Shown: piece after piece, positions 37,428-46,749 of the stretch
How positions within the stretch are numbered: position 1 is the stretch's first letter
Layout of the letters: each line of letters opens with the position of its first letter
NCBI RefSeq assembly: GCF_008630935.1
Contig: NZ_CP043908.1
Coordinates: forward strand, 1,302,001-1,366,000
Direction: 5' to 3'
Source of the DNA: Thermodesulfobacterium sp. TA1
Lineage (GTDB): Bacteria > Desulfobacterota > Thermodesulfobacteria > Thermodesulfobacteriales > Thermodesulfobacteriaceae
DNA: 64,000 nt
Program-made: the position numbers and the translations under genes
Notes under the pieces: generated by a model
Database searches by the model: none
Told to the model about the DNA's origin: nothing
What the model saw: the letters and a program-made list of their open reading frames with translations, nothing else

Positions 37428-37970
37428 TTAATCAAGTGGAAACGGTGCTACCTCTGCTAACGCAGTCTGCTTCATTACCTCCTGAAACTTCTTCCTCATC
37501 TCCTCATTACCTATCACCGTAGGTGGATACTCCGGCAATCCCACCTTCTTCCTCCTCTCCTCAAATCCCTTAACCACCACCGCATGACCCCTCTCATAAT
37601 AATTCCTCAAACCATCTATCGTATTAGACGGCATCGCATACTCCCTAAAACACACCCTCCTTATCGCCTGTATCAACTCATATGGCTTTATGTCCATCGG
37701 ACATATCTCCACACACCTGTTGCAACTCTGACATCCCCATACCGATGAATCCTCCATAAATATCTCCCTCAACCCTAATATGCTCGCATGCACTATCCTC
37801 TTAATAAAATACTCTAAACCCGCTAACGCCATCGGACATGTAGATGCACACCTCCCACACTGTATACACTCCCTCAACTCCTTCACAGGCATACCCATCT
37901 GCTCTAACTCATCCCAAAACTCCTTAGAAAACTCCTCGTCTAACTTTATAACGTTTACTTCCTTCTCCAT
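37428..37970 (-). CDS. hdrC: Heterodisulfide reductase-like subunit HdrC (left copy)
   Basis: A 180-residue protein with two [4Fe-4S] motifs (CIQCGRCASTCP and CQSCNRCVEICP) that pass electrons from HdrA to HdrB. The protein is identical in both copies, and the DNA differs by at least one silent base (near 37786). It lies 29 nt after hdrA. Confidence 0.94.
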   Translation of the reverse strand: MEKEVNVIKLDEEFSKEFWDELEQMGMPVKELRECIQCGRCASTCPMALAGLEYFIKRIVHASILGLREIFMEDSSVWGCQSCNRCVEICPMDIKPYELIQAIRRVCFREYAMPSNTIDGLRNYYERGHAVVVKGFEERRKKVGLPEYPPTVIGNEEMRKKFQEVMKQTALAEVAPFPLD

Positions 37971-37999
37971 TACCCTACCCCCTTTGGTTTCTTTCTTTT

Positions 38000-40000
38000 T
38001 TAATCAACCGTTATAGCCTTAATCTGTTCTATTATCTGTTCAGTAGTAAAGCCATGGAAAATAATGGCCTTAGACGGACAGGCAGCCGCACAAGTCCCAC
38101 AACCAGCACAAAGGGCTGGCTCAACCTTGGCCTTGTAAACCCCATTATATTCCTCAAGCACTATCGCATTGTATGGACAAAGCTGTACACAAACCCCACA
38201 ACTGCTACACTTATCCCTTATCACCTCGGCAGAAATCGCCTCAAACCTAATCTTACCCGGTAATACCAAAGCAGCCGCCGCAGAAGAAGCAGCCCTTGAC
38301 TGAGCGATAGATTCAGGAATGTCCTTAGGTCCTTGCACACATCCAGCAATGAATACACCTTTAGCAGAAGTCTCTACTGGATAGAGCTTGGTATGAACCT
38401 CTCTGATAAACCCTTCCCTACCACAACTAGCACTAAAAAGTCTTCCCAATTTTTCTGTATCTGGTCCTGGCTCTATCGCCGTAGCCAACACTACCATGTC
38501 TACGTCTACCTCTACAGGACTGCATAGGTCGTTATCATAAGCCCTTACCCTTAACTTGCCATCAGGTTTTACGTCAACCGCTGAAACCCTTCCTCCCCTT
38601 ATTACCTTGGCACCAAGCTTTTTGGTGTATACATAAAATTCTTCAAAATCTTTTCCTGCGGTCCTAACGTCTATAAAAAATAGATAAAGGTCTATGTCAG
38701 GATACTTTTCTTTTAAGATTCTTGCATGTTTCATGATATACATACAACAGACCTTAGAACAATAGCTATGATACCTTTCGTCTCTACTTCCTACACAGGC
38801 AATAAAAGCCATCTTCTTTGGCTTTTGTCCATCAGACAATCTTTTAAGTTGTCCCTCAGTAGGTCCGGTAGGAGAAAGGATACGTTCAAACTCCATGGCC
38901 GTTACTACGTCAGGACAGTTGGGAGAGTATTCTTTAAAATGATGTTTTTCCATTGCTTTAAACCCGGTAGCTAAAATCACAGACCCTACCTTTACCTTGA
39001 TAAACTCATCCTTGTCCTCATAATTAATCGCACCTGCCGGACATCCCTCTATGTTCTTGTTAGGTATCCCCTTCTGACATATCTGACAGGCAGTCTTACC
39101 CGTCTTTCTTAATGTCTTAAAATACAAACAATTCTCCGCATCTATCACCGCCTTCTTAGGTACTGCCTGAGGAAATTGAATGTAAATAGCCGGTCTCTTA
39201 TCTAACCCAAGGTTAAATTCATTAGGAGCCTTTGAAGGACAAATGTTCATACAATGACCACAACCAGTACACTTATCCCAGTCTACATATCTCGCTTTTT
39301 TCTTGATGGTAACCTCAAAGTTTCCTACATAACCTTTAACATCTTCTACCTCAGCATAGGTGATAAGTTCAATGTTAGGATGCTGGGCGACCTCGCCCAT
39401 CTTGGGGGTAAGTATTCAAGCCGAGCAGTCCATAGTCGGGAAGGTCTTATCAAGCATGGCCATGTTACCGCCGATAGAAGGCCTCTTCTCCACTAAATAA
39501 ACCTTTAATCCCATGTTGGCTAAATCTAAAGCTGCAAACATACCTGCAATTCCGCCACCAACTACCAATACAGACTTTTCCATAGGTTCGAAACGGTCTT
39601 CTAAAGCCTCAGCTAACCTTACTTTAGCAACAGCACTTTTAATGATTCTCTTGGCTTTCTCAGTAGCTTCTTTAATCTTTCCCCAATGAGCCCAAGTATT
39701 TTGGTCTCTAATATTAGCTATCTCACAAAAATATTTGTTTAAACCAACTGACTCAACCGCTGCCCTAAAAATAGGTTCATGGGTCCTTGGTGTACAAGCA
39801 GCTACCACTACCCTGTCAACCAAACCCTCTTGAATGTCCTTTTTAATCAACTCCTGCCCAGGGTCAGAACACATAAAGAAATAGTCCCTAACCACCGTAA
39901 CATCAGGTAAAGTTTTAGCAAACTCTACTAATTCTTGGATATTAACCCCACCTTTGATGTTCTCCCCACAATGACATAGATAAACCCCGACCTTTGGCAT
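38000..40000 (-). CDS. hdrA: HdrA flavoprotein, selenocysteine form (Sec195)
   Basis: The electron-bifurcating FAD subunit. Reading through the TGA at 39418-39416 gives 666 residues. The order is an N-terminal Cys region (CHCGENI), Rossmann FAD site VLVVGGGIAG at about 145, TMDC-SA-U-ILTP (Cys192, Sec195), ferredoxin motif CTGCGHCMNICP, a thioredoxin-reductase-like region, and two C-terminal ferredoxin motifs (CSSCGVCVQLCP, CAGCGTCAAACP). The right copy has Cys195. HdrA selenoproteins with Sec are known in methanogens. A hairpin with its loop 22 nt after the UGA supports recoding. It is the first gene of the left operon. Confidence 0.92.
39384..39399 (-). promoter_or_regulatory. SECIS-like hairpin in hdrA (Sec copy)
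   Basis: On the minus strand TGGGCG (39399-39394) pairs with CGCCCA (39389-39384), 6 bp, loop AGGT, beginning 22 nt after the UGA. In the Cys copy the same positions read TGGTGG and TGCTCA, which do not pair. Confidence 0.82.
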
Positions 40001-40046
40001 GTTTAACCCCCTTATTTTAATATTCTATTAGTCTTCTTACTATTTA

Positions 40047-40074
40047 TTTATAAAATACTAACAATCAAAGTCAA
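40047..40074 (-). promoter_or_regulatory. Promoter of the left (Sec) operon, TTGACT-16-TATAAA
   Basis: On the minus strand TTGACT (40074-40069) and TATAAA (40052-40047) are 16 bp apart. The upstream CTATTTGACTT is shared with the right operon, but the sequence after the -35 differs. Confidence 0.65.
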
Positions 40075-40293
40075 ATAGATTTAACAGCGCTTTTTTCTAT
40101 TTTTTTCGTTTTTTATTTATTTTTTCTAAAAAATTTAGGCTTTTTTATTTGTTTTTGAAAAATTTTACTTTTTATATTTATACAGCTAAGACATGCACCC
40201 AAAGGGTCTAACCAAATTATAAATTTTAAAACTGAACAAGACGGTTTTTCAGAATTGGATTAAAAGACAAAGGATTAAAAGAAAGTAGGGGGG

Positions 40294-40317
40294 AAGTAGG
40301 GGGAGAGCCCCCTACTT
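40294..40317 (-). terminator. Terminator after the right mvhA
   Basis: AAGTAGGGGG and CCCCCTACTT form a perfect 10-bp stem with loop AGAG. On the minus strand a T-rich but interrupted tail follows. Confidence 0.72.
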
Positions 40318-40335
40318 AATGACACAAAAGACATT

Positions 40336-41808
40336 TTATTTTAAATTTTCAAAGTTTCTCAAAGATTTTACCAATTCTCCATCCTTAGTATAAATGTCTA
40401 TCTGCACAGGCAGCTTACCAGGTAACGTATGGGTAGAACAGGCAAGGCAAAGGTCATAAGGTCTATAAGCTATTTCTACTAAGTTGAGAATACCTTCGTC
40501 TACCTTCCCTTCCTTGATAAAATTCTCTGCCGCCCTCTTGATGGCTATATTAATAGGTCCTTTATTGTGGGTGGTTGCCACTATAATGTTAGCATCGGTT
40601 ACTATACCCTTATTGTCTGTCTTGTAATGATGGATAAGCGTTCCTCTTACTGCCTCGATTATACCTACACCTTCTCCTACCGGCTCCCCTAATTCCTGCC
40701 TCACATCAGGTGCCGTAATACTCTCGTCTGACGCAAGCTCCTTAATCTTCTCCGCACAATGTAACAACTCTATCGCCCTAGCCCAGTGATAACCTAATAT
40801 ATTGTGCACAGGCTTCCCTCCAAAAAACTCCAACATCTCCTCATATGCCTCCTGCGCTCCAGGTGTATCAAATCCATTACCTACGTTAAACCTCGCAAGC
40901 GGTCCCACACTATACAAACTCGTACCCTCTCCGTCTACTATACCCTTCCACCCAAACTTCTTTATATACGGTGCCTTCTGATAACTCCATGGTAACGTCC
41001 TCTCCGCTATCCAGTCCAAATACTCCTTCCCTACAAACCTTCCTATCTCATTCCCCTTAGTGTCCACAAATACCTGCGTCCCGTCATAATACGTAACCTT
41101 GCCATTCCCATCTACCGTCCCTAAATAATTCGTTACCACCTTATACACATCACCCTTTATCAACTCCACATACTGAGGATTGCTTAACACCAAATCCTTA
41201 AACGCCTTAAGCGTAAACTTACCTAACTCCACACACTCATCCGCATACTTAAGTATCTCCTGCCTCTCCTCCTCGGTTAACCTCTTGCTCCACCCACCTG
41301 GTATCGCCGCAACTGGATGAGTTGGTCTCCCTCCAAGGATTTCCATAATTCTAACCGCAGCAAACCTTTTCTTTAAAACATCCCTTCCTACATCTACACC
41401 TACCTTCATGATCAACCCAACCAAGTTCCTCTCAGCTGGTGAAGCCGTAGGACCACATACAAAATCAGGTAACCCCAAAGCATATATTATCTCCATGTGG
41501 TCCTCTACATAATGCGCATAGTAAAACAACTCCCTCAACTTCCTCGCCGTCTCCGTAGGCAATACCCCATATACCCCATCTGCGGCCTTCAACGAGGCCA
41601 TAAAATGTACAGCCCTACAAACGCCACAAACCGTACTTACCGTTCTTGGAACCTCTTCTATAGGCATACCTATTAAAAACTTCTCATATCCCATAAACTC
41701 TACTACCTGCCAAAAGGCGTTGTCTACATTTCCCTTGTCATCCAAAAATATCGTTATCTTCCCATGACCCTCTAACCTTGTCATGGGGTTTATCTCTATC
41801 CTCTGCAT
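40336..41808 (-). CDS. mvhA: [NiFe]-hydrogenase large subunit MvhA, cysteine form
   Basis: A 490-residue uninterrupted twin of the left MvhA. N-terminal motif TVCGVCRAVH (Cys61, Cys64), C-terminal DLCLACSTH (Cys454, Cys457). It keeps the hairpin that acts as SECIS in the twin gene, though no UGA is present. The last residues (FENLK) differ from the left copy. Subunit of H2-oxidising group 3c hydrogenase coupled to HdrABC. Confidence 0.96.
   Translation of the reverse strand: MQRIEINPMTRLEGHGKITIFLDDKGNVDNAFWQVVEFMGYEKFLIGMPIEEVPRTVSTVCGVCRAVHFMASLKAADGVYGVLPTETARKLRELFYYAHYVEDHMEIIYALGLPDFVCGPTASPAERNLVGLIMKVGVDVGRDVLKKRFAAVRIMEILGGRPTHPVAAIPGGWSKRLTEEERQEILKYADECVELGKFTLKAFKDLVLSNPQYVELIKGDVYKVVTNYLGTVDGNGKVTYYDGTQVFVDTKGNEIGRFVGKEYLDWIAERTLPWSYQKAPYIKKFGWKGIVDGEGTSLYSVGPLARFNVGNGFDTPGAQEAYEEMLEFFGGKPVHNILGYHWARAIELLHCAEKIKELASDESITAPDVRQELGEPVGEGVGIIEAVRGTLIHHYKTDNKGIVTDANIIVATTHNKGPINIAIKRAAENFIKEGKVDEGILNLVEIAYRPYDLCLACSTHTLPGKLPVQIDIYTKDGELVKSLRNFENLK
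41583..41600 (-). promoter_or_regulatory. Retained SECIS-like hairpin in the Cys mvhA
   Basis: TGGCCT, loop CGTTGA, AGGCCG, exactly as in the Sec copy and 22 nt after the Cys64 codon TGT at 41619-41617. Likely a relic, or conserved only because the protein sequence is conserved. Confidence 0.6.
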
Positions 41809-41843
41809 ACCCTTCCCCTCCTATCTCTTTTTTGTTTTTTCCA

Positions 41844-42800
41844 TTACTTACCAAGCCTCTTCCTTATCATAGACCCAGGCAAACTATACCTGTAAAATAA
41901 CCTCACCGGGTCCTCTATCCTATCCACTAAAGTCTCATCCTCTAACGCACTCGCTATCGCACTTATAGCCCTCAATCCATAATCCCTTACCCCTGGTATC
42001 GGTCCTCCACATCCCCTACACGGTATGTTCACCTTCAAACAACTCGCCCCACAATCTCCCTGTGTAACCGGTCCCAAACATAAATAACCTGCCTCAAGCA
42101 AACACTCCTCCTCTACCAATCCACCCTCTATCACCCTCCTAACCTCACCTACCGGCTTCTTCTTCTCACCCCTTAACACCGGATTCCTCGCACATACCTC
42201 ACACACCGCATGACCCATCGTTATCCAACTACCCTTCGGCGGTAACTTACCCTCCAATAACGCCAACAACGCCGCCTTCACATGCTCATAATGCGGCGGA
42301 CACCCTCCTATGTAATAATCTACCTCCACCACCTGGTCAAGCGTCCTCGCCTCCGTCAACTCAGGTAACTCCAACTCATACTTCCCATCCACCACATACC
42401 TCGGACTCGGTAACTCCCCGCTCGGATTGTCTGTGCTAAACGTATCCCTGTACGCCTTCTCCAACAACTCCTGATTACTGTGCAAATTCACCAATCCCTT
42501 TATACCCCCTAAACTCGCACATATACCATACGCTATCAACACCTTACACTTAGCCCTCATCACCTTAGCCATGTGCTCATGTTCCTTATTCCTTATGTTA
42601 CCCGTCAATAAACCCACATCTACAGACCCATCGGGTAATGCCTCAAAATCCTTATACTTAACATCAACCAGTGTCGGCGCAAAAAACACTATATCAACCG
42701 CACTAACCACATCCACCAAAAAATCTGCTAAATCAACCAAACTTATATCACAACCTGCACATCCACCTGCCAGGTAATATGCTAACTTAGGCTTGCTCAT
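41844..42800 (-). CDS. mvhG: Hydrogenase small subunit MvhG (right copy)
   Basis: 318 residues, same Cys pattern as the left copy (GGCAGCDIS, CPPHYEH, CEVCARNP, CGASC, CRGCGGP) for three [4Fe-4S] clusters. Only two residues differ from the left copy (EDETLVD and KRLGK). It follows mvhD by 3 nt. Confidence 0.95.
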   Translation of the reverse strand: MSKPKLAYYLAGGCAGCDISLVDLADFLVDVVSAVDIVFFAPTLVDVKYKDFEALPDGSVDVGLLTGNIRNKEHEHMAKVMRAKCKVLIAYGICASLGGIKGLVNLHSNQELLEKAYRDTFSTDNPSGELPSPRYVVDGKYELELPELTEARTLDQVVEVDYYIGGCPPHYEHVKAALLALLEGKLPPKGSWITMGHAVCEVCARNPVLRGEKKKPVGEVRRVIEGGLVEEECLLEAGYLCLGPVTQGDCGASCLKVNIPCRGCGGPIPGVRDYGLRAISAIASALEDETLVDRIEDPVRLFYRYSLPGSMIRKRLGK

Positions 42801-42803
42801 CTC

Positions 42804-43214
42804 CTATACCCCCTTCATTGGATTTGGTCCTATTTCCCTTACCTTAGCATCCATCTCCGTTATTATGTCCGCAAACTTCTTACCCTCACTACCTGATATC
42901 CACTCAAGCCTAACCCTGTCTCCATCCACCCCCAACTCCTCTAACACCCTCTTCAAAAGCTTAAACCTCCTCAACGCCTTGTAATTACCTGACCGGTAAT
43001 GACAATCCCCTGGATGACAACCTCCAACCAAAACAGCATCAGCTCCTTTCACCAAGGCACTAACTATAAACTCAGGCTCTACCCTACCACTACAAGGAAC
43101 CCTTACTATATATGCTGTAGGTGGATAACTATATCTTAAACTACCTGCAAGGTCTGCTCCAGCATAAGTACACCAGTTACAGGCTATCACCACTATCTTT
43201 GGCTCCCAGCTCAT
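42804..43214 (-). CDS. mvhD: MvhD-family iron-sulfur protein (right copy)
   Basis: 136 residues, identical to the left copy. A [2Fe-2S] adaptor between MvhAG and HdrA, with CNWC and the GGCHPGDCHY motif. It is separated from the hdrB stop by 1 nt. Confidence 0.94.
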   Translation of the reverse strand: MSWEPKIVVIACNWCTYAGADLAGSLRYSYPPTAYIVRVPCSGRVEPEFIVSALVKGADAVLVGGCHPGDCHYRSGNYKALRRFKLLKRVLEELGVDGDRVRLEWISGSEGKKFADIITEMDAKVREIGPNPMKGV

Positions 43215-43215
43215 A

Positions 43216-44115
43216 TTACTTACCTCCTCTTATTTTTTCTACCACCTTATCTATAGGCACCTCCGCCAAACCAACCGCCTTCTCAGGCTCCGCCCCCAAC
43301 GCCAACGCCACCAACTGCGCCACATGCACCGCAGGCACCTCAAAATCTATTACCCCCTCCTTCTTCATCTGCGCCTGGTCGTTGTCAAACCTCAATAAAC
43401 AACTACTACACCCAGTCACAAATAACTCTGGATTGATCTCCTCTATCATCTTCTCGGCCTTCCTCTTAAACAAACTCCATGACTTGTCCCTTGCCAAACT
43501 ACCCAACGCACCCATCCCACAACAATCTGTCATCATACTATACCAAGGTGCAACCCCTCCTAACGCCTCACATATCTCACCCATCCTCTTAGGCTGAAAT
43601 GTATTCTCATCATTCGCCGGATACGCCTTGCTCGGCCATAAATTATGACACCCTACCTGCACCCCACATACCATACCATTCAACGGATACTTAACCGCCT
43701 TCTTCAACTCCTCTATCCCTATAAAATCATATAAATAATTGTATATGTTATAAACCTTAACCTTCCCCTCATACCTCATCCCCACACTACCTAATATCTC
43801 GTTCACCTTCTCCTTAATCTCCGGATGCTTCTCCATGTGATACCTAGCCTCATTCAAACTACCATAACAACTCCCACATCCTGTCACCATCACCTCTAAC
43901 CCCTTACCCTCTGCTATCGCCATGTTCCACGCAGAACCCACACACCAACCAACCAAATCAACCGATGGCATCGTACCAAACGCAGGACAACACGTCGCAC
44001 CCTCTAAATCCACTACCTCCACACCTAATTCCTTCAATAAATACCTCATCGAATACTCTATATCCGGCCTCCTCAACGGTATGTTACACCCTAAAAATAA
44101 TCCTACCCTCTTCAT
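43216..44115 (-). CDS. hdrB: HdrB-like subunit (right copy)
   Basis: 299 residues, identical to the left copy, with the two CCG-type Cys domains of heterodisulfide reductase catalytic subunits. The physiological disulfide is unknown. Confidence 0.94.
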   Translation of the reverse strand: MKRVGLFLGCNIPLRRPDIEYSMRYLLKELGVEVVDLEGATCCPAFGTMPSVDLVGWCVGSAWNMAIAEGKGLEVMVTGCGSCYGSLNEARYHMEKHPEIKEKVNEILGSVGMRYEGKVKVYNIYNYLYDFIGIEELKKAVKYPLNGMVCGVQVGCHNLWPSKAYPANDENTFQPKRMGEICEALGGVAPWYSMMTDCCGMGALGSLARDKSWSLFKRKAEKMIEEINPELFVTGCSSCLLRFDNDQAQMKKEGVIDFEVPAVHVAQLVALALGAEPEKAVGLAEVPIDKVVEKIRGGK

Positions 44116-44133
44116 CTCTTCCCTCCTTTTTCT

Positions 44134-44676
44134 TTAATCAAGTGGAAACGGTGCTACCTCTGCTAACGCAGTCTGCTTCATTACCTCCTGAAACTTCTTC
44201 CTCATCTCCTCATTACCTATCACCGTAGGTGGATACTCCGGCAATCCCACCTTCTTCCTCCTCTCCTCAAATCCCTTAACCACCACCGCATGACCCCTCT
44301 CATAATAATTCCTCAAACCATCTATCGTATTAGACGGCATCGCATACTCCCTAAAACACACCCTCCTTATCGCCTGTATCAACTCATATGGCTTTATGTC
44401 CATCGGACATATCTCCACACACCTGTTGCAACTCTGACATCCCCATACCGATGAATCCTCCATAAATATCTCCCTCAACCCTAATATACTCGCATGCACT
44501 ATCCTCTTAATAAAATACTCTAAACCCGCTAACGCCATCGGACATGTAGATGCACACCTCCCACACTGTATACACTCCCTCAACTCCTTCACAGGCATAC
44601 CCATCTGCTCTAACTCATCCCAAAACTCCTTAGAAAACTCCTCGTCTAACTTTATAACGTTTACTTCCTTCTCCAT
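44134..44676 (-). CDS. hdrC: HdrC-like subunit (right copy)
   Basis: 180 residues with two [4Fe-4S] motifs, identical in protein to the left copy. It lies 18 nt after the right hdrA. Confidence 0.94.
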   Translation of the reverse strand: MEKEVNVIKLDEEFSKEFWDELEQMGMPVKELRECIQCGRCASTCPMALAGLEYFIKRIVHASILGLREIFMEDSSVWGCQSCNRCVEICPMDIKPYELIQAIRRVCFREYAMPSNTIDGLRNYYERGHAVVVKGFEERRKKVGLPEYPPTVIGNEEMRKKFQEVMKQTALAEVAPFPLD

Positions 44677-44694
44677 TACCCTACCCCCTTTGGT

Positions 44695-46707
44695 TTATAA
44701 ATTTGGATAATCCTCAACTATAGCCTCTATTTGAGCAAGTACTTGTTCAGTAGAGAAACCATGGAAGATGATGGCCTTAGACGGACAAGCAGCCGCACAA
44801 GTTCCACAACCAGCACAAAGGGCTGGCTCAACCTTAGCCTTGTAAACCCCATTATATTCCTCAAGCACTATCGCATTGTATGGACAAAGCTGTACACAAA
44901 CCCCACAACTGCTACACTTATCCCTTATCACCTCCGCCGCAATAGCCTCAAACTTAATCTTACCTGGGATAACCGTTGCGGCGGCTGAAGCGGCTGCTGC
45001 TTTAGCCTGAGAAACAGATTCAGGTATATCCTTAGGACCTTGTACACATCCGCATACAAAAACACCTTTAGAGGCTGTATCTACTGGATAGAGCTTGGTA
45101 TGAACCTCTCTGATAAACCCTTCCCTACCACAACTAGCACTAAAAAGTCTTCCCAATTTTTCTGTATCTGGTCCTGGCTCTATCGCCGTAGCCAACACTA
45201 CCATGTCTACGTCTACCTCTACAGGACTGCATAGGTCGTTATCATAAGCCCTTACCCTTAACTTGCCATCAGGTTTTACGTCAACCGCTGAAACCCTTCC
45301 TCCCCTTATTACCTTGGCACCAAGCTGTTTAGTAGAAACATAAAACTCTTCAAAATCTTTTCCTGCGGTCCTAACGTCTATAAAAAATAGATAAAGGTCT
45401 ATGTCAGGATACTTTTCTTTTAAAATCTTGGCATGTTTAAACATATACATACAACAAACTTTAGAACAATAAGAATGATGTCTTTCGTCTCTACTTCCTA
45501 CACAAGAAATAAAGGCTATTTTTTTAGGCTTCGTTCCGTCAGATAATCTCTTAAGCTGACCTTCTGTAGGTCCAGTGGCTGAAATAAGTCTCTCAAACTC
45601 AAGGGCAGTAAGAACGTCTGGACAATTAGGAGAGTATTCTTTAAAATGATGTTTTTCCATTGCTTTAAACCCGGTAGCTAAAATCACAGACCCTACCTTT
45701 ACCTTGATAAACTCATCCTTGTCCTCATAATTAATCGCACCTGCCGGACATCCCTCTATGTTCTTGTTAGGTATCCCCTTCTGACATATCTGACAGGCAG
45801 TCTTACCCGTCTTTCTTAATGTCTTAAAATACAAACAATTCTCCGCATCTATCACCGCCTTCTTAGGTACTGCCTGAGGAAATTCTATATAAATGGCTGG
45901 TCTCTTATCTAACCCAAGGTTAAACTCATTAGGAGCCTTTGAAGGACAAATATTCATACAATGACCACAACCAGTACACTTATCCCAGTCTACATATCTC
46001 GCTTTTTTCTTGATGGTAACCTCAAAGTTTCCTACATAACCTTTAACATCTTCTACCTCAGCATAGGTGATAAGTTCAATGTTAGGATGCTGAGCAACCT
46101 CCACCATCTTAGGAGTCAAAATACAAGCAGAACAGTCCATCGTAGGAAAAGTTTTATCAAGTTTAGCCATAACCCCACCGATAGAAGGTTGTTTCTCAAC
46201 TAAATAAACCTTTAGTCCTATGGTTGCCAGGTCTAAAGCTGCAAAAATACCTGCAATTCCACCTCCTACAACCAATACAGACTTTTCAGCATCTTGGAAA
46301 CGGTCCTCTAAAGGCTCTGCCAAACGAACTTTAGCCACTGCACTGGCAAGCAACCTTTTGGCTTTTTTAGTAGCTCCTTCTTTATCGTGCCAATGAGCCC
46401 AACTATCCTGATCTCTAATATTAGCCATTTCACAAAAATATTTGTTTAAACCAGTTGATTCAACCGCTGCCCTAAAAATAGGTTCATGGGTCCTTGGTGT
46501 ACAAGCAGCTACCACCACCCTGTCAACCAAACCCTCTTGAATGTCCTTTTTAATCAACTCCTGCCCAGGGTCAGAACACATAAACTGATAATCTCTTACT
46601 ACCACCACATCAGACAAAGTTTTAGCAAACTCCACCACCTCTTGAATATTAACCGCCCCCTTGATATTCTCCCCACAATGACATACATATACACCTACCT
46701 TAGGCAT
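44695..46707 (-). CDS. hdrA: HdrA flavoprotein, cysteine form
   Basis: 670 residues with the same domain order as the left copy, Cys192 and Cys195 in TMDCSACILTP, three ferredoxin-type motifs and the VLVVGGGIAGI FAD site. The SECIS-like hairpin is absent. The C terminus ends in EDYPNL, four residues longer than the Sec form. The N-terminal 200 residues and a central patch (about 350-440) differ from the left copy, whereas other parts match. A GGAGGGG Shine-Dalgarno precedes the ATG. Confidence 0.95.
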   Translation of the reverse strand: MPKVGVYVCHCGENIKGAVNIQEVVEFAKTLSDVVVVRDYQFMCSDPGQELIKKDIQEGLVDRVVVAACTPRTHEPIFRAAVESTGLNKYFCEMANIRDQDSWAHWHDKEGATKKAKRLLASAVAKVRLAEPLEDRFQDAEKSVLVVGGGIAGIFAALDLATIGLKVYLVEKQPSIGGVMAKLDKTFPTMDCSACILTPKMVEVAQHPNIELITYAEVEDVKGYVGNFEVTIKKKARYVDWDKCTGCGHCMNICPSKAPNEFNLGLDKRPAIYIEFPQAVPKKAVIDAENCLYFKTLRKTGKTACQICQKGIPNKNIEGCPAGAINYEDKDEFIKVKVGSVILATGFKAMEKHHFKEYSPNCPDVLTALEFERLISATGPTEGQLKRLSDGTKPKKIAFISCVGSRDERHHSYCSKVCCMYMFKHAKILKEKYPDIDLYLFFIDVRTAGKDFEEFYVSTKQLGAKVIRGGRVSAVDVKPDGKLRVRAYDNDLCSPVEVDVDMVVLATAIEPGPDTEKLGRLFSASCGREGFIREVHTKLYPVDTASKGVFVCGCVQGPKDIPESVSQAKAAAASAAATVIPGKIKFEAIAAEVIRDKCSSCGVCVQLCPYNAIVLEEYNGVYKAKVEPALCAGCGTCAAACPSKAIIFHGFSTEQVLAQIEAIVEDYPNL

Positions 46708-46749
46708 TTTAACCCCTCCTTTTACTAATAGTATTATTTTTATGATATT

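Larger units (their letters stand above)
33639..40000 (-). repeat. Left copy of a tandem Hdr-Mvh duplication (Sec version)
   Basis: Six genes in the order hdrA-hdrC-hdrB-mvhD-mvhG-mvhA are repeated in direct orientation about 6.7 kb to the right. HdrC, HdrB and MvhD proteins are identical between copies, MvhG differs at two residues, and HdrA and MvhA differ in patches. This left copy has UGA in hdrA and mvhA. No terminal repeats or transposase are seen. Confidence 0.95.
40001..40335. other. Spacer between the two Hdr-Mvh copies
   Basis: About 335 bp with no gene. It contains the promoter of the left hdrA and the terminator of the right operon. The AT-rich centre shows nothing recognisable. 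Confidence 0.7.
40336..46707 (-). repeat. Right copy of the tandem Hdr-Mvh duplication (Cys version)
   Basis: Direct repeat of the left six-gene block at an offset of about 6.7 kb. hdrA and mvhA have TGT (Cys) codons at the two sites that are TGA in the left copy. The hdrC-to-mvhG part is almost base-identical by eye. hdrA alternates between identical and diverged patches. Confidence 0.95.

Noticed and set aside
39384-39420. Left hdrA as two genes (194 and 466 residues)
   Set aside because: The second frame has no Shine-Dalgarno at its apparent ATG, and the twin gene is continuous with Cys at the UGA position.
33639-46707. Composite transposon or genomic island carrying the Hdr-Mvh genes
   Set aside because: No transposase, terminal inverted repeats or target-site duplication are visible. 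Tandem duplication explains the layout.
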